Source: Tannerellaceae bacterium (GTDB taxonomy: Bacteria > Bacteroidota > Bacteroidia > Bacteroidales > Tannerellaceae). Taken from it: DNA of 14,901 nt. The stretch lies in assembly GCA_031267205.1 (NCBI GenBank), contig JAIRZN010000057.1, forward strand, positions 1 through 14,901. The letters run 5' to 3'. Both the position numbers and the translations under genes were made by a program. The notes beneath the pieces are model-generated. The model was given only the letters and a program-made list of their open reading frames with translations, made no database searches and was not told the origin of the DNA. This document shows, in pieces, positions 7,543 to 14,901 of this stretch. Every line of letters begins with the position of its first letter. Position 1 is the stretch's first letter.

Positions 7543-8889
7543 TTATTGTCCTGTATAATTATACGGCGTTATCGCCTTTAATTCGGTTTTAATATCTTCT
7601 CCAATCTCCAGGCTGTCGATAAAATCGCTGATGGATTTTTCCGTCACTTCCTTGTTTGTACGTGCAAGCGTTTTCAACGCTTCGTAAGGTTCCGGATAAC
7701 CTTCTCTCCTCAATATGGTCTGTATGCCTTCCGTAACTACTGCCGGGCTTTGTCCCAAATCACGGTGCAAGATAGCTTTATTTAATAATAGTTTTTCCAA
7801 TCCTTTCGCTAAACTTTCCAATGCGATGCATATATGCGCTACGGGAACGCCTATGTTTCTCAACACGGTAGAGTCCGTCAGGTCGCGTTGCAGGCGCGAG
7901 ACGGGCAGTTTCTGCGAGAGGTGCTCCAGTACGGCGTTTGCCATACCTAAGTTGCCTTCCGCGTTTTCAAAGTCTATGGGGTTTATTTTATGCGGCATTG
8001 CCGACGAGCCGGTTTCTCCTTCCTTTATCTTCTGCTTGAAATATTCCATCGAGATATATTGCCAGAAATCGCGGCAGAGGTCCGTCAGTATCGTATTGAT
8101 ACGTTTCATCCCGTCAAAGATGGCGGCAAGGTTGTCGTAATTGGATATTTGGGTCGTATACTCTTCGCGCGACAGGCCCAGCGTTTCGTTTACGAACGTG
8201 TTACCGAACTGCCTCCAGTCGTATTCCGGATAGGCGGCCTTGTGTGCGTTGAAATTGCCGGTGGCTCCTCCGAACTTGGCCGAAATGGGGATAGCTTTCA
8301 ATAGGGCCGTCTGCTGCTCCAGCCGATAGACGAACACCATCACCTCCTTTCCCAAGCGTGTAGGCGAGGCCGGCTGCCCGTGCGTCCTTGCGAGCATAGG
8401 TATGTCGTTCCATTCTATGGCATAGCTACGCAATGTGTCGATAATGCTTTGCAATACGGGATAATACACCTCGTCGAGCGCGTCCTTGAGCGACAGAGGT
8501 ATGGAAGTATTGTTGACATCCTGCGAGGTAAGCCCGAAATGAACAAACTCCTTGTATTTTTTCAGCGAAGGGTATGTGTCTAACTTTTCCTTTATATAAT
8601 ACTCTACGGCTTTGACATCGTGATTTGTGGTTCGTTCGATTTCCTTTATGCGTTCGGCTCCGGCTATTGAGAATGTACGGTGAATGTCCTGCAAGTTTTC
8701 CTTGTTTTCCTCAGTCATAAGAAATCGCAACTGCGGCAGAAATTCCGCAAGAGCAATAAAATATTTTATTTCAACCTGTATCCTGTATTTAATCAGAGCG
8801 TACTCGGAAAAATAAGCTGCCAATCTTTTTGTCTTGTCTCTATACCTTCCGTCGACAGGTGAAATGGCTGTAAGCGTCGATAACATCAT
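7543..8889 (-). CDS. purB: Adenylosuccinate lyase
   Basis: 448 aa from the start chosen here. Cytoplasmic enzyme of the fumarase/aspartase superfamily, acting twice in purine synthesis: SAICAR to AICAR plus fumarate, and adenylosuccinate to AMP plus fumarate. Seen: N-terminal LTAISPVDGRY, typical of E. coli-type PurB; HFGLTSQDVNNTS (about 117-129); ARTHGQPASPTRLGKE (167-182) with the conserved His; and the signature GSSAMPHKINPIDFENAEGN (294-313), whose Ser residues lie on the catalytic loop. The frame stays open to an ATG at 8973, adding 28 residues, but these lack family likeness and the -7 box at 8910-8917 would lie inside them. The adjacent ATG at 8886 is equally possible. The stop is 67 bp before the rluB-type gene. 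Confidence 0.96.
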   Translation of the reverse strand: MMLSTLTAISPVDGRYRDKTKRLAAYFSEYALIKYRIQVEIKYFIALAEFLPQLRFLMTEENKENLQDIHRTFSIAGAERIKEIERTTNHDVKAVEYYIKEKLDTYPSLKKYKEFVHFGLTSQDVNNTSIPLSLKDALDEVYYPVLQSIIDTLRSYAIEWNDIPMLARTHGQPASPTRLGKEVMVFVYRLEQQTALLKAIPISAKFGGATGNFNAHKAAYPEYDWRQFGNTFVNETLGLSREEYTTQISNYDNLAAIFDGMKRINTILTDLCRDFWQYISMEYFKQKIKEGETGSSAMPHKINPIDFENAEGNLGMANAVLEHLSQKLPVSRLQRDLTDSTVLRNIGVPVAHICIALESLAKGLEKLLLNKAILHRDLGQSPAVVTEGIQTILRREGYPEPYEALKTLARTNKEVTEKSISDFIDSLEIGEDIKTELKAITPYNYTGQ

Positions 8890-8909
8890 ATTTCTATCAA
8901 ATGAGAAGG

Positions 8910-8917
8910 CAAAGTTA
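8910..8917 (-). promoter_or_regulatory. purB: -7 promoter box for purB
   Basis: TAACTTTG on the minus strand matches TAnnTTTG. No exact TTTG is found 19-20 bases upstream, so the -33 part is weak. Transcription would begin near 8903, giving a leader of about 14 nt to the ATG at 8889. This supports the shorter purB start. Confidence 0.5.
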
Positions 8918-8983
8918 ATGTTTTTATCCGAATTATCACCATATCCGATTTGTGATTTCGCATATTGTCTCATGGTTTGACCC

Positions 8984-9001
8984 TATCATTGCAAAATGAT
9001 A
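8984..9001. repeat. Perfect 7-bp inverted repeat upstream of purB
   Basis: TATCATT (8984-8990) and AATGATA (8995-9001) flank GCAA. It lies about 70 bp upstream of the purB -7 box. It could be a regulator site or a chance AT-rich hairpin. The rest of 8918-9091 is AT-rich with no gene that I can support. Confidence 0.3.
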
Positions 9002-9091
9002 TTACGAAAAATTTGATGCGAGTAAAAAAGAAAGTATTTTTCTATTCAAAACGGGAAGTAAATATCATATTCTTTTACAGGGGCGCAAAAC

Positions 9092-9129
9092 AATCGCTCC
9101 CGTCTGTGTTCTTACGGACGGGAGCGATT
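9092..9129 (-). terminator. Intrinsic terminator after the transglutaminase-like gene
   Basis: AATCGCTCCCGTC (9092-9104) and GACGGGAGCGATT (9117-9129) form a perfect 13-bp GC-rich stem with a 12-nt loop. On the minus strand G then TTTT follows. It begins 7 bp after the stop codon (9137-9139) and marks the likely end of the tkt, kinase, transglutaminase-like unit. Confidence 0.75.
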
Positions 9130-9136
9130 TCTTTTA

Positions 9137-11794
9137 TTATAGCTTATGTATCGTTTGTAGCATTTGTTCGCCCAGTCCTATGGAGTATCCTTGCGAGACG
9201 AAGACTACGCGCCCGAAGGTGTCGGCTATCACGAAGATGGGAAGCGAGGCGGCGTTGTGCAGGTTCATGGCCGAGACGAGCATATCGGATATGCCGCGAC
9301 CGGCGTCTATCCCGTAGGCGATGGTCGACGGTAGCGCGCCGAACTCGTTGGGGTCAAAGTTACGCAAGTCGCCCTCACTGGGGAATAGGAGTATCATACG
9401 GCGGTTCCATTCCTCAAATTCGCCGGCGAAGGCTGCTATGTCGCGCAGGGCGTGGTTCGTCGGCTCCTGACGCGCGCCGAGTACGGCGAGTATGAAGTAA
9501 CCGCGACCGGAGGTTTGGAGTATGCTTGTTTCCCCGCCGTTATCGGGCAGTTGGAAAACGGCTTCGGCGTCGATGCTGCCTAAGACCTGTATATCATCGT
9601 CGTCGTGGCGCATACGCAGCTCTATCCCTGTCGTTTCTCCGGAGATGATGTCGAAGGACGAGACGCTTGCCAGCACATTGCCTTTGGCCATACGTGTGCC
9701 GGCGACGAGCAGGTAATGCCCTTCGTCGAGCGTCAGCGGCCGCCGGAGCAAGCGGCTCCATGTGTCGCCCAGACCCATGTCGACTTGCGCTTCCGACTCG
9801 AAGTTAAGCGTCAGTAGCGTCCCGTCGTCGCGTATCTTTGCTATGGTGAAGTGGCTGTAATACTTTGGGTCGGCTATGGAGCGGATGGGGTCGTATGATG
9901 CTACGACGGCGCCTTTAAGAGTAGATAGCGGTTCGCCGGCCTCAAAGTCTACGTCTATCCAATGCCCGTCGGAGGCGTACTGCACCTTACCTGCTACCGG
10001 CTCCACTCTCGCCGCGAGGCCTATGCTACGGGCCATTGCGACGAAGAATATGTCGCGCGAATGTGCGTCGGCAACGCGAGCCTTCCATACTCCGGCGGGC
10101 GTCATGGGTATACGCTGCGGATTGAGGTCGTTATCGACGGTAATATTCACTCCTACCCATGCCGACAGCGCCTGCGGATCCGATACGGCGGATTCCTTAA
10201 GGCTTTCAGGGATTACGCTTGCGAAGAAGGATTTGTAGGGCGTCAGCAATTCGTTTGCAACGCGCGGGTTGAGAATGTACGGCGCGAACTGTTCGCAAGT
10301 GCGGTCGGCGTATGCGTGCGACAGATGGTCGTCGAGTACGGACGCCGGCGTATCGCGCAGGTCTTTGTCCGATATGGCCTCAAGCAGGGCAAGGGCTGCC
10401 GGCTTATCTTCCGCACGGCGCAGGAAATCTTCTATCTCCTGCCCGTTACCCCGACTGCCGGTCATGATCCTTAGTATCTTCTCGCTGTCGAGATTCAGCT
10501 CGGTGGCGAGGACGGCGGCTTTTTCCGCAGTGTAGAAGGTGGAGACGTATTGATTGCGCAAGCGGTCTTCCTCCGACAGCCGTCGGGCGTTCTCCTGCCT
10601 TTGCTCGTCGGTCGCTTCGGCGGGGATGGAGCCGTCGACGGGCGGGACGATGTCTAACGGCATATCTATATCGTCGCCCGGCTGCTTGTCGAGGGCGATA
10701 GTTACGGCATCTTCTTTACCGCAGGAAACTTTGGCGAAGCCGAACATGCCGTTGCGCGAGGCCCACACGAGCATATCGCCCCGTCCGGCCGAGAGGGAGG
10801 CTTGTCCTTTACGGTCTGTCACTTTGCGCGAGACGGTGTAGAACTCGGCGTAGTTATATATCTTGAACTCCACCGTTGCGCCGGCGGCGGGCCGTCCTTC
10901 GCTGTCTGTCACGGTAACGGTTATGCGGGCCGTAGGGGCGTAGTTGTCGATGACGTTAATCTCGGTGTAGCAGTCGGTTTTCTCCATTACTTCCTCAGGG
11001 CCGTTGTATCTGCCGAAGACTTTGGAGTGCATCAGCATACCTCTGTAAGCGGGGCCGTTGAACCATGCCATATCCAGGACAGGCTCCGGCTCGCAGGCTC
11101 CCATGAATCGCCACCGCCCGTCGACCCAAGCCTCTACCCATGCGTGGTTATCATCGGTATGCGCCCATCGGGGGGTGTAAACCTGACGGGCCGGTATACC
11201 CACCGAGCGCAGGGCGGCTACGGTGAACACCGACTCCTCGCCGCATCGGCCATAGGCGCTCTTTACGGAGGCTAAGGGCGAGCTGGTGCGGGCGTCGGAT
11301 GGGGTGTAGATGACTTTCTCGTGACACCAGTGATTTACCTCCAATACGGCATCGACGGGAGATAAGGCCTTCACCCTGTCCTTCAGTTCTTCGTAGAAGA
11401 CGCTTCGGCCGTCGTCCATGTTTTCGTTATTCACTCTGACCGGCAGTACGAAGTGGCGGAATATATCCTCCGGTATATCCTTTCCCCAGGGCATTTCTTC
11501 CCTTGCCCGAAAGGAGGAACGGATGTTACGGAGGTAGAACTCGCCCGGATAGTCGGTCACATCGCCGACGGGCATATAGGCGTAGAGGAAGGTGAGGGCC
11601 TCGCGCTCGGCGAGCGTCATCGTCTGGTCGAAAACGGCGAAAAGGCCGCCTTCGGGTAATGCCGCACGCTTGAGTTCAAAGTCTTCGCCGATTTGCTCCC
11701 TGACGGCCTTGTCGCCGACAAAGTGTTCCTGCGTATCGCCGCACCCTGCCGTCATAAGCAGCGCCAGCGTCATTATAAGATACGTTTTGTTCAT
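9137..11794 (-). CDS. Transglutaminase-like lipoprotein with Ig-like and thioredoxin-like regions
   Basis: 885 aa. The N-terminus is a lipoprotein signal peptide with lipobox MTAGC (Cys18), so it is predicted to sit lipid-anchored in the envelope. A transglutaminase/PNGase-fold domain spans about 140-245: GRCGEES (Cys184), then VGIPARQVYTPRW, DDNHAWVEAWVDGRW (His217) and GACEPEPVLD, where the usual catalytic Asp position is unclear. Residues 285-370 resemble a carboxypeptidase-regulatory/Ig-like fold (ITVTVTDSEGRPAAGATVEF). Residues about 540-620 look like a second, degenerate transglutaminase module with Ala577 at the Cys position. The C-terminal ~140 residues resemble a thioredoxin-like fold (GRVVFVSQGYSIGLGEQ) but contain no Cys. 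The family may act as a peptidase or a transglutaminase; the substrate is unknown. It lies 12 bp after the pyridoxamine kinase gene, probably in one operon with no obvious functional link. Confidence 0.85.
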   Translation of the reverse strand: MNKTYLIMTLALLMTAGCGDTQEHFVGDKAVREQIGEDFELKRAALPEGGLFAVFDQTMTLAEREALTFLYAYMPVGDVTDYPGEFYLRNIRSSFRAREEMPWGKDIPEDIFRHFVLPVRVNNENMDDGRSVFYEELKDRVKALSPVDAVLEVNHWCHEKVIYTPSDARTSSPLASVKSAYGRCGEESVFTVAALRSVGIPARQVYTPRWAHTDDNHAWVEAWVDGRWRFMGACEPEPVLDMAWFNGPAYRGMLMHSKVFGRYNGPEEVMEKTDCYTEINVIDNYAPTARITVTVTDSEGRPAAGATVEFKIYNYAEFYTVSRKVTDRKGQASLSAGRGDMLVWASRNGMFGFAKVSCGKEDAVTIALDKQPGDDIDMPLDIVPPVDGSIPAEATDEQRQENARRLSEEDRLRNQYVSTFYTAEKAAVLATELNLDSEKILRIMTGSRGNGQEIEDFLRRAEDKPAALALLEAISDKDLRDTPASVLDDHLSHAYADRTCEQFAPYILNPRVANELLTPYKSFFASVIPESLKESAVSDPQALSAWVGVNITVDNDLNPQRIPMTPAGVWKARVADAHSRDIFFVAMARSIGLAARVEPVAGKVQYASDGHWIDVDFEAGEPLSTLKGAVVASYDPIRSIADPKYYSHFTIAKIRDDGTLLTLNFESEAQVDMGLGDTWSRLLRRPLTLDEGHYLLVAGTRMAKGNVLASVSSFDIISGETTGIELRMRHDDDDIQVLGSIDAEAVFQLPDNGGETSILQTSGRGYFILAVLGARQEPTNHALRDIAAFAGEFEEWNRRMILLFPSEGDLRNFDPNEFGALPSTIAYGIDAGRGISDMLVSAMNLHNAASLPIFVIADTFGRVVFVSQGYSIGLGEQMLQTIHKL

Positions 11795-11806
11795 GCCTTC
11801 CGTGTT

Positions 11807-12673
11807 TTAATCATGTATCAATCGAAGATCCTTCAGCAAATCGGGGACGCCCTGTTCAAAGTTGACGCCGAAGCGTATATCCGTACCCGCCTCGTATGTG
11901 CGGCGTATACTTCCGGCGGTATAACGCACGGCTATCCCTGCGGATTCGATCAGGCTGAAGCCGTTGAGCAGTCCGGCCAGCAGGGCGCTTGCGTATACGT
12001 CTCCCGTGCCGTGATAGTATCCCGGAATCCTGGGGACGAAGCTATAATCGTTCACTCCCGTCGTGCGGTCGCACGTGGCGACGCCGAGTTCTTTGTCCGT
12101 AAAGCATACGCCCGTCAACACGACCCTGTCGGGGCCAAGGCCGCTCAGCCCCGCGAGGAGATGCTCGATGTAGTCTGCCGTATAAGGCTCCGGGCGGTAG
12201 TCTTCGCCCAGCAACAGGGCGGCTTCCGTAATATTGGGAACTATGATGTCGGCCCGTTTGCAAAGCTCCCTCATGCCGGGCACGAAGTCGGGCGTGAATA
12301 TCTTGTAAAGCTCCCCATTGTCGGCCATTACCGGATCGACGAGGACTATATTGTCCTCACGCTTAAAGTCGGCGATGAAATCTTTCACTATATCCAACTG
12401 CCCCGTAGAGCCGAGGAATCCGCTATATATTGCGTCGAAGTATATCCCCAGCGATTTCCAATGCTCCGCGAATGGGCGCATCTCCGAGGTGGTATCCAAG
12501 TACGTAAAGCCGCTTATTCCTCCCGTATGGGTGGATAAGAGGGCCGTGGGCAGGGCGCTGGCCTCTATACCGGCGGCGGCGAGAATGGGGATGGCCACCG
12601 TAAGCGAGCATTTGCCGAAGCCCGACAGGTCGTGTATTGCAGCAACCCGTTGGGGAGAATTAATTTTGTTCAT
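11807..12673 (-). CDS. pdxK: Pyridoxal/pyridoxamine kinase
   Basis: 288 aa, usual length. A ribokinase-fold enzyme that phosphorylates vitamin B6 vitamers (pyridoxal, pyridoxamine, pyridoxine) with ATP in the salvage route to PLP. Seen: RVAAIHDLSGFGKCSL at 9-24, typical of the PdxK/PdxY family; TALLSTHTGG (43-52) in the substrate pocket; YSGFLGS (83-89); LVDPVMADNGELY (111-123); VPNITEA (145-151); and the anion-hole/catalytic motif HGTGDVYASALLAG (221-234) with Asp225 as the probable base. PdxK and PdxY cannot be separated by eye and a thiamin-type (ThiD) specificity is less likely, so the symbol is tentative. Starts 25 bp after the transketolase stop across an AT-rich gap of TA repeats (12674-12698), and its stop is 12 bp before the lipoprotein gene. 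Confidence 0.92.
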   Translation of the reverse strand: MNKINSPQRVAAIHDLSGFGKCSLTVAIPILAAAGIEASALPTALLSTHTGGISGFTYLDTTSEMRPFAEHWKSLGIYFDAIYSGFLGSTGQLDIVKDFIADFKREDNIVLVDPVMADNGELYKIFTPDFVPGMRELCKRADIIVPNITEAALLLGEDYRPEPYTADYIEHLLAGLSGLGPDRVVLTGVCFTDKELGVATCDRTTGVNDYSFVPRIPGYYHGTGDVYASALLAGLLNGFSLIESAGIAVRYTAGSIRRTYEAGTDIRFGVNFEQGVPDLLKDLRLIHD

Positions 12674-12698
12674 ACTATATATATATGTATATAATGTA

Positions 12699-14741
12699 TC
12701 ATGCTAAATCCGTCCCGCGCAACAATGCTTTTACCTGACGGTAAACATTATCGCCCGTGAAGCCGAGTTTCTCGTCCAACGTCTTATACGGGGCGGAAAA
12801 TCCGAAAGATTCCAGTCCCCATACTTTCCCGTATGCTCCGGCTAAGCCCTGAAGGTTCACCGGCAATCCTGCCGTCAGACCGAACACTTTGCTTTCGGAA
12901 GGTATCACCGATTCCTGGTATTCGAGGCTTTGGCAGCGGAACAATCCTTCGGAAGGCGCGGACACGATGCGAACCCTTACGCCGTCGGCCTTCAGCAGGG
13001 CGGCTCCTTCGACAAGGGTGGATACTTCCGAGCCGGATGCTACCAGGACGACGTCGGGGGCGTCGTCGCCGAGTACGGTGTATGCTCCTTTTGCCGATTG
13101 CAGGGCCTCCGTATAGCGGTCGCCCGCCGTCGGGAGGTCGGCTATATTCTGGCGCGAAAGTATGAGGGCTGTCGGCGTCGAGGTATTTTCCATCGCAAGC
13201 TTCCAGGCGACCGTCGTCTCCGCCACATCCGCCGGGCGTAGGGCCAGCAGGGCGTTACGGCCTTTGTGGTTCTTCAGCTTTTCCATGAGGCGAATCTGCG
13301 CCTCGTGCTCGACGGGTTCGTGCGTGGGGCCGTCTTCGCCTACACGGAAGGCGTCGTGCGACCATATGAATTTCACCGGCAATTCCATAAGCGCCGCCAT
13401 GCGAATCGCCGGTTTCATATAATCCGAGAAGACGAAAAAGGTGCCGCAGGCTGCGACGACGCCTCCGTGAAGCGTCATCCCTATGCATAAGCACGCCATA
13501 GTCAGCTCCGATACGCCGGCCTGGAGGAAGGCTCCGCCGAAATCTCCGCGGCGAAAGGCCCGCGTCTGCTTCAGGAAGCCGTCCGTCTTATCCGAGTTGG
13601 ACAAGTCGGCGGAGGCGCATATCATATTACCGACCTTCCTCGCGAGGATGCCGAGTACGGTGGCCGAAGCTGCGCGCGTAGACTGCCCCGGCTTCTGTTC
13701 CATCGCTTCCCATTCTACCGAAGGCGCCGCGCCGGAAAACCACTGCTCCAAGAGGGCCGACATGTCGGGATGGGCCTCCTTCCAGGCCTCTTCGTAAGAA
13801 TAACGCCCGGCCATAACAGCCTCAAGCTCCGCAATCCGGCGGGCATACAATCCGGCCGCGTCGGGGAAGATGCGGAAAGGATTCACTGGGTCGCCGCCAA
13901 GCGCTTTGACCGTCTCCGCGAACGAGGCGCCGGCGGCCGAGAGGGGTTGCCCGTGCGTGGATACTTTGTTCTCGAACGAACTGCCGTCGGAGGCCACCGC
14001 GCCTTTGCCCATAACGGTAGCCCCGATGATGAGGGTCGGGCGTTTGTTTTCCGCCTTGGCTTCGGTCAAGGCCCTGCGTATTTCCGCGACGCTGTTGCCG
14101 TTGATAGCGATGACCCGCCACCCCCAGGCTTCGTATTTGGCGGCCACGTTTTCGGAGGATACTTCGTCCACTCTGGTGGAAAGCTGCACATTATTTGAGT
14201 CGTAGAACATAATGAGGTTATCCAGTCCCAATGTCCCTGCGATACGCCCTGCGCCCTGCGAAATTTCCTCCTGTATCCCGCCGTCGGAAATATATGCGTA
14301 CACGGTCTGGCTCATAAATCCGTCGAGGCGGGCGTTGAGGAATTTAGCCGCGATAGCCGCTCCCACAGCATACGTATGCCCTTGTCCGAGCGGGCCGGAA
14401 GTGTTTTCGACGCCTCGCGCGACGTCCCTCTCCGGATGCCCCGGCGTAGGGCTTCCCCATTGGCGGAAAGCGGACAGTTCCTGCATTGTATACTTGCCGT
14501 AAAGCGCTAAGGCGGCATACAGCATCGGCGACATATGTCCGGGATCGAGGAAAAACCTGTCCCTCGCCTTCCACTCCGGGTTTTTTTGGTCAAATATCAA
14601 AAATTCCGAAAACAACACATTTATAAAGTCCGCTCCACCCATAGCTCCACCCGGATGCCCTGAATTAGCCTTCTCTACCATAGATGCAGCTAAGACACGT
14701 ATGTTGTCGGCCGCATGGTTCATTAATTTAATCTCATTCAT
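12699..14741 (-). CDS. tkt: Transketolase
   Basis: 680 aa, full length. A TPP- and divalent-metal-dependent cytoplasmic enzyme that moves two-carbon units in the non-oxidative pentose phosphate pathway, linking ribose-5-P, erythrose-4-P and glycolytic sugars. Seen: ANSGHPGGAMGG (His29), LDPGHMSPMLYA (His69), GSPTPGHPE (His101), TPP/metal motif YISDGGIQEEIS (Asp153) with YDSNN (Asn183), STHGQPL (His263), ADLSNSDKT (Asp379), QAGVSELTMACL (Glu412, the residue activating TPP), and EDGPTHEPVEHEAQ (His474). The SDGGIQEEIS variant of the usual GDG motif is typical of Bacteroidota. All three domains are intact. A -7 box at 14776-14783 gives it its own promoter. A second ATG at residue 7 is possible, but the first fits relatives. 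Confidence 0.97.
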   Translation of the reverse strand: MNEIKLMNHAADNIRVLAASMVEKANSGHPGGAMGGADFINVLFSEFLIFDQKNPEWKARDRFFLDPGHMSPMLYAALALYGKYTMQELSAFRQWGSPTPGHPERDVARGVENTSGPLGQGHTYAVGAAIAAKFLNARLDGFMSQTVYAYISDGGIQEEISQGAGRIAGTLGLDNLIMFYDSNNVQLSTRVDEVSSENVAAKYEAWGWRVIAINGNSVAEIRRALTEAKAENKRPTLIIGATVMGKGAVASDGSSFENKVSTHGQPLSAAGASFAETVKALGGDPVNPFRIFPDAAGLYARRIAELEAVMAGRYSYEEAWKEAHPDMSALLEQWFSGAAPSVEWEAMEQKPGQSTRAASATVLGILARKVGNMICASADLSNSDKTDGFLKQTRAFRRGDFGGAFLQAGVSELTMACLCIGMTLHGGVVAACGTFFVFSDYMKPAIRMAALMELPVKFIWSHDAFRVGEDGPTHEPVEHEAQIRLMEKLKNHKGRNALLALRPADVAETTVAWKLAMENTSTPTALILSRQNIADLPTAGDRYTEALQSAKGAYTVLGDDAPDVVLVASGSEVSTLVEGAALLKADGVRVRIVSAPSEGLFRCQSLEYQESVIPSESKVFGLTAGLPVNLQGLAGAYGKVWGLESFGFSAPYKTLDEKLGFTGDNVYRQVKALLRGTDLA

Positions 14742-14775
14742 TTAGCTGGAAATTGTTTATTTGTTGGTTTTATCG

Positions 14776-14783
14776 CAAAGATA
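14776..14783 (-). promoter_or_regulatory. tkt: -7 promoter box for transketolase operon
   Basis: TATCTTTG on the minus strand matches TAnnTTTG, with the ATG of tkt about 35 bp downstream (leader near 27 nt). A TTTG at the ideal -33 distance is not present; the nearest (14811-14814) is 27 bases away. Probably drives tkt, the kinase and the lipoprotein gene. Confidence 0.55.
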
Positions 14784-14860
14784 AGGGAATTTCGCCCACT
14801 CCGACATCCTCAAAAACTCCAAATCAATCAAATTCCATCCTCCAACGTCGTCGGCTTCCA

Positions 14861-14901
14861 CAATAAGTCTAAAGACTTTTCCAATAAGTCTAAAGACTTT
14901 T
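14861..14901. repeat. 21-bp palindromic direct repeat at the right edge
   Basis: The 20-base unit CAATAAGTCTAAAGACTTTT occurs at 14861-14880 and 14882-14901, a 21-bp period, and runs into the end of the window, so more copies may follow. Each unit holds inverted arms AAGTCT and AGACTT around AA. The two units are identical. It lies about 80-120 bp upstream of the tkt -7 box. Function unknown. Confidence 0.75.

Noticed and set aside
8890..9091. Small gene between purB and the lipoprotein gene
   Set aside because: The stretch is AT-rich, with the only open minus frame being the unlikely purB extension; the plus frame has no family likeness.

Overview
The window looks like chromosomal DNA of a Bacteroidota member, most likely order Bacteroidales (a Tannerella- or Parabacteroides-like organism is plausible but cannot be fixed from sequence alone). 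Reasons: protein wording typical of that order in transketolase, PurB, AsnRS and pyridoxamine kinase; an RsuA/RluB-type pseudouridine synthase with a long Arg/Gly/Asn/Tyr-rich N-terminal tail; a large lipobox-bearing transglutaminase-like protein; and -7 boxes of the Bacteroidota TAnnTTTG type rather than TATAAT. All eight supported genes lie on the minus strand and are read right to left.

Layout in order of transcription: 14742-14901 holds a 21-bp palindromic direct repeat running off the right edge and a promoter-like box. Then come transketolase, pyridoxal/pyridoxamine kinase and an 885-aa transglutaminase-like lipoprotein with gaps of 25 and 12 bp, a likely operon closed by a 13-bp hairpin at 9092-9129. 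purB follows with its own -7 box, then the rluB-type gene. A perfect 13-bp hairpin at 5951-5983 separates it from asnS, a SpoIID/LytB-domain gene and a 770-aa membrane-anchored pentapeptide-repeat gene, the last two only 3 bp apart.

The left 873 bp is non-coding. It holds an array of about seven diverged 41-44-bp tandem units (418-709), a 14-bp-arm imperfect inverted repeat (309-358), and a very good Bacteroidota promoter (111-141) pointing left to a gene outside the window.

Most genes are housekeeping: pentose phosphate pathway, vitamin B6 salvage, purine synthesis, rRNA modification and tRNA charging. The unusual parts are the 116 gap-free pentapeptide repeats coupled to a SpoIID-like gene, the lipoprotein that seems to carry an intact plus a degenerate transglutaminase module and a thioredoxin-like end without CxxC, and the two non-coding repeat arrays. 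I see no CRISPR array, tRNA, rRNA, transposase or phage gene.
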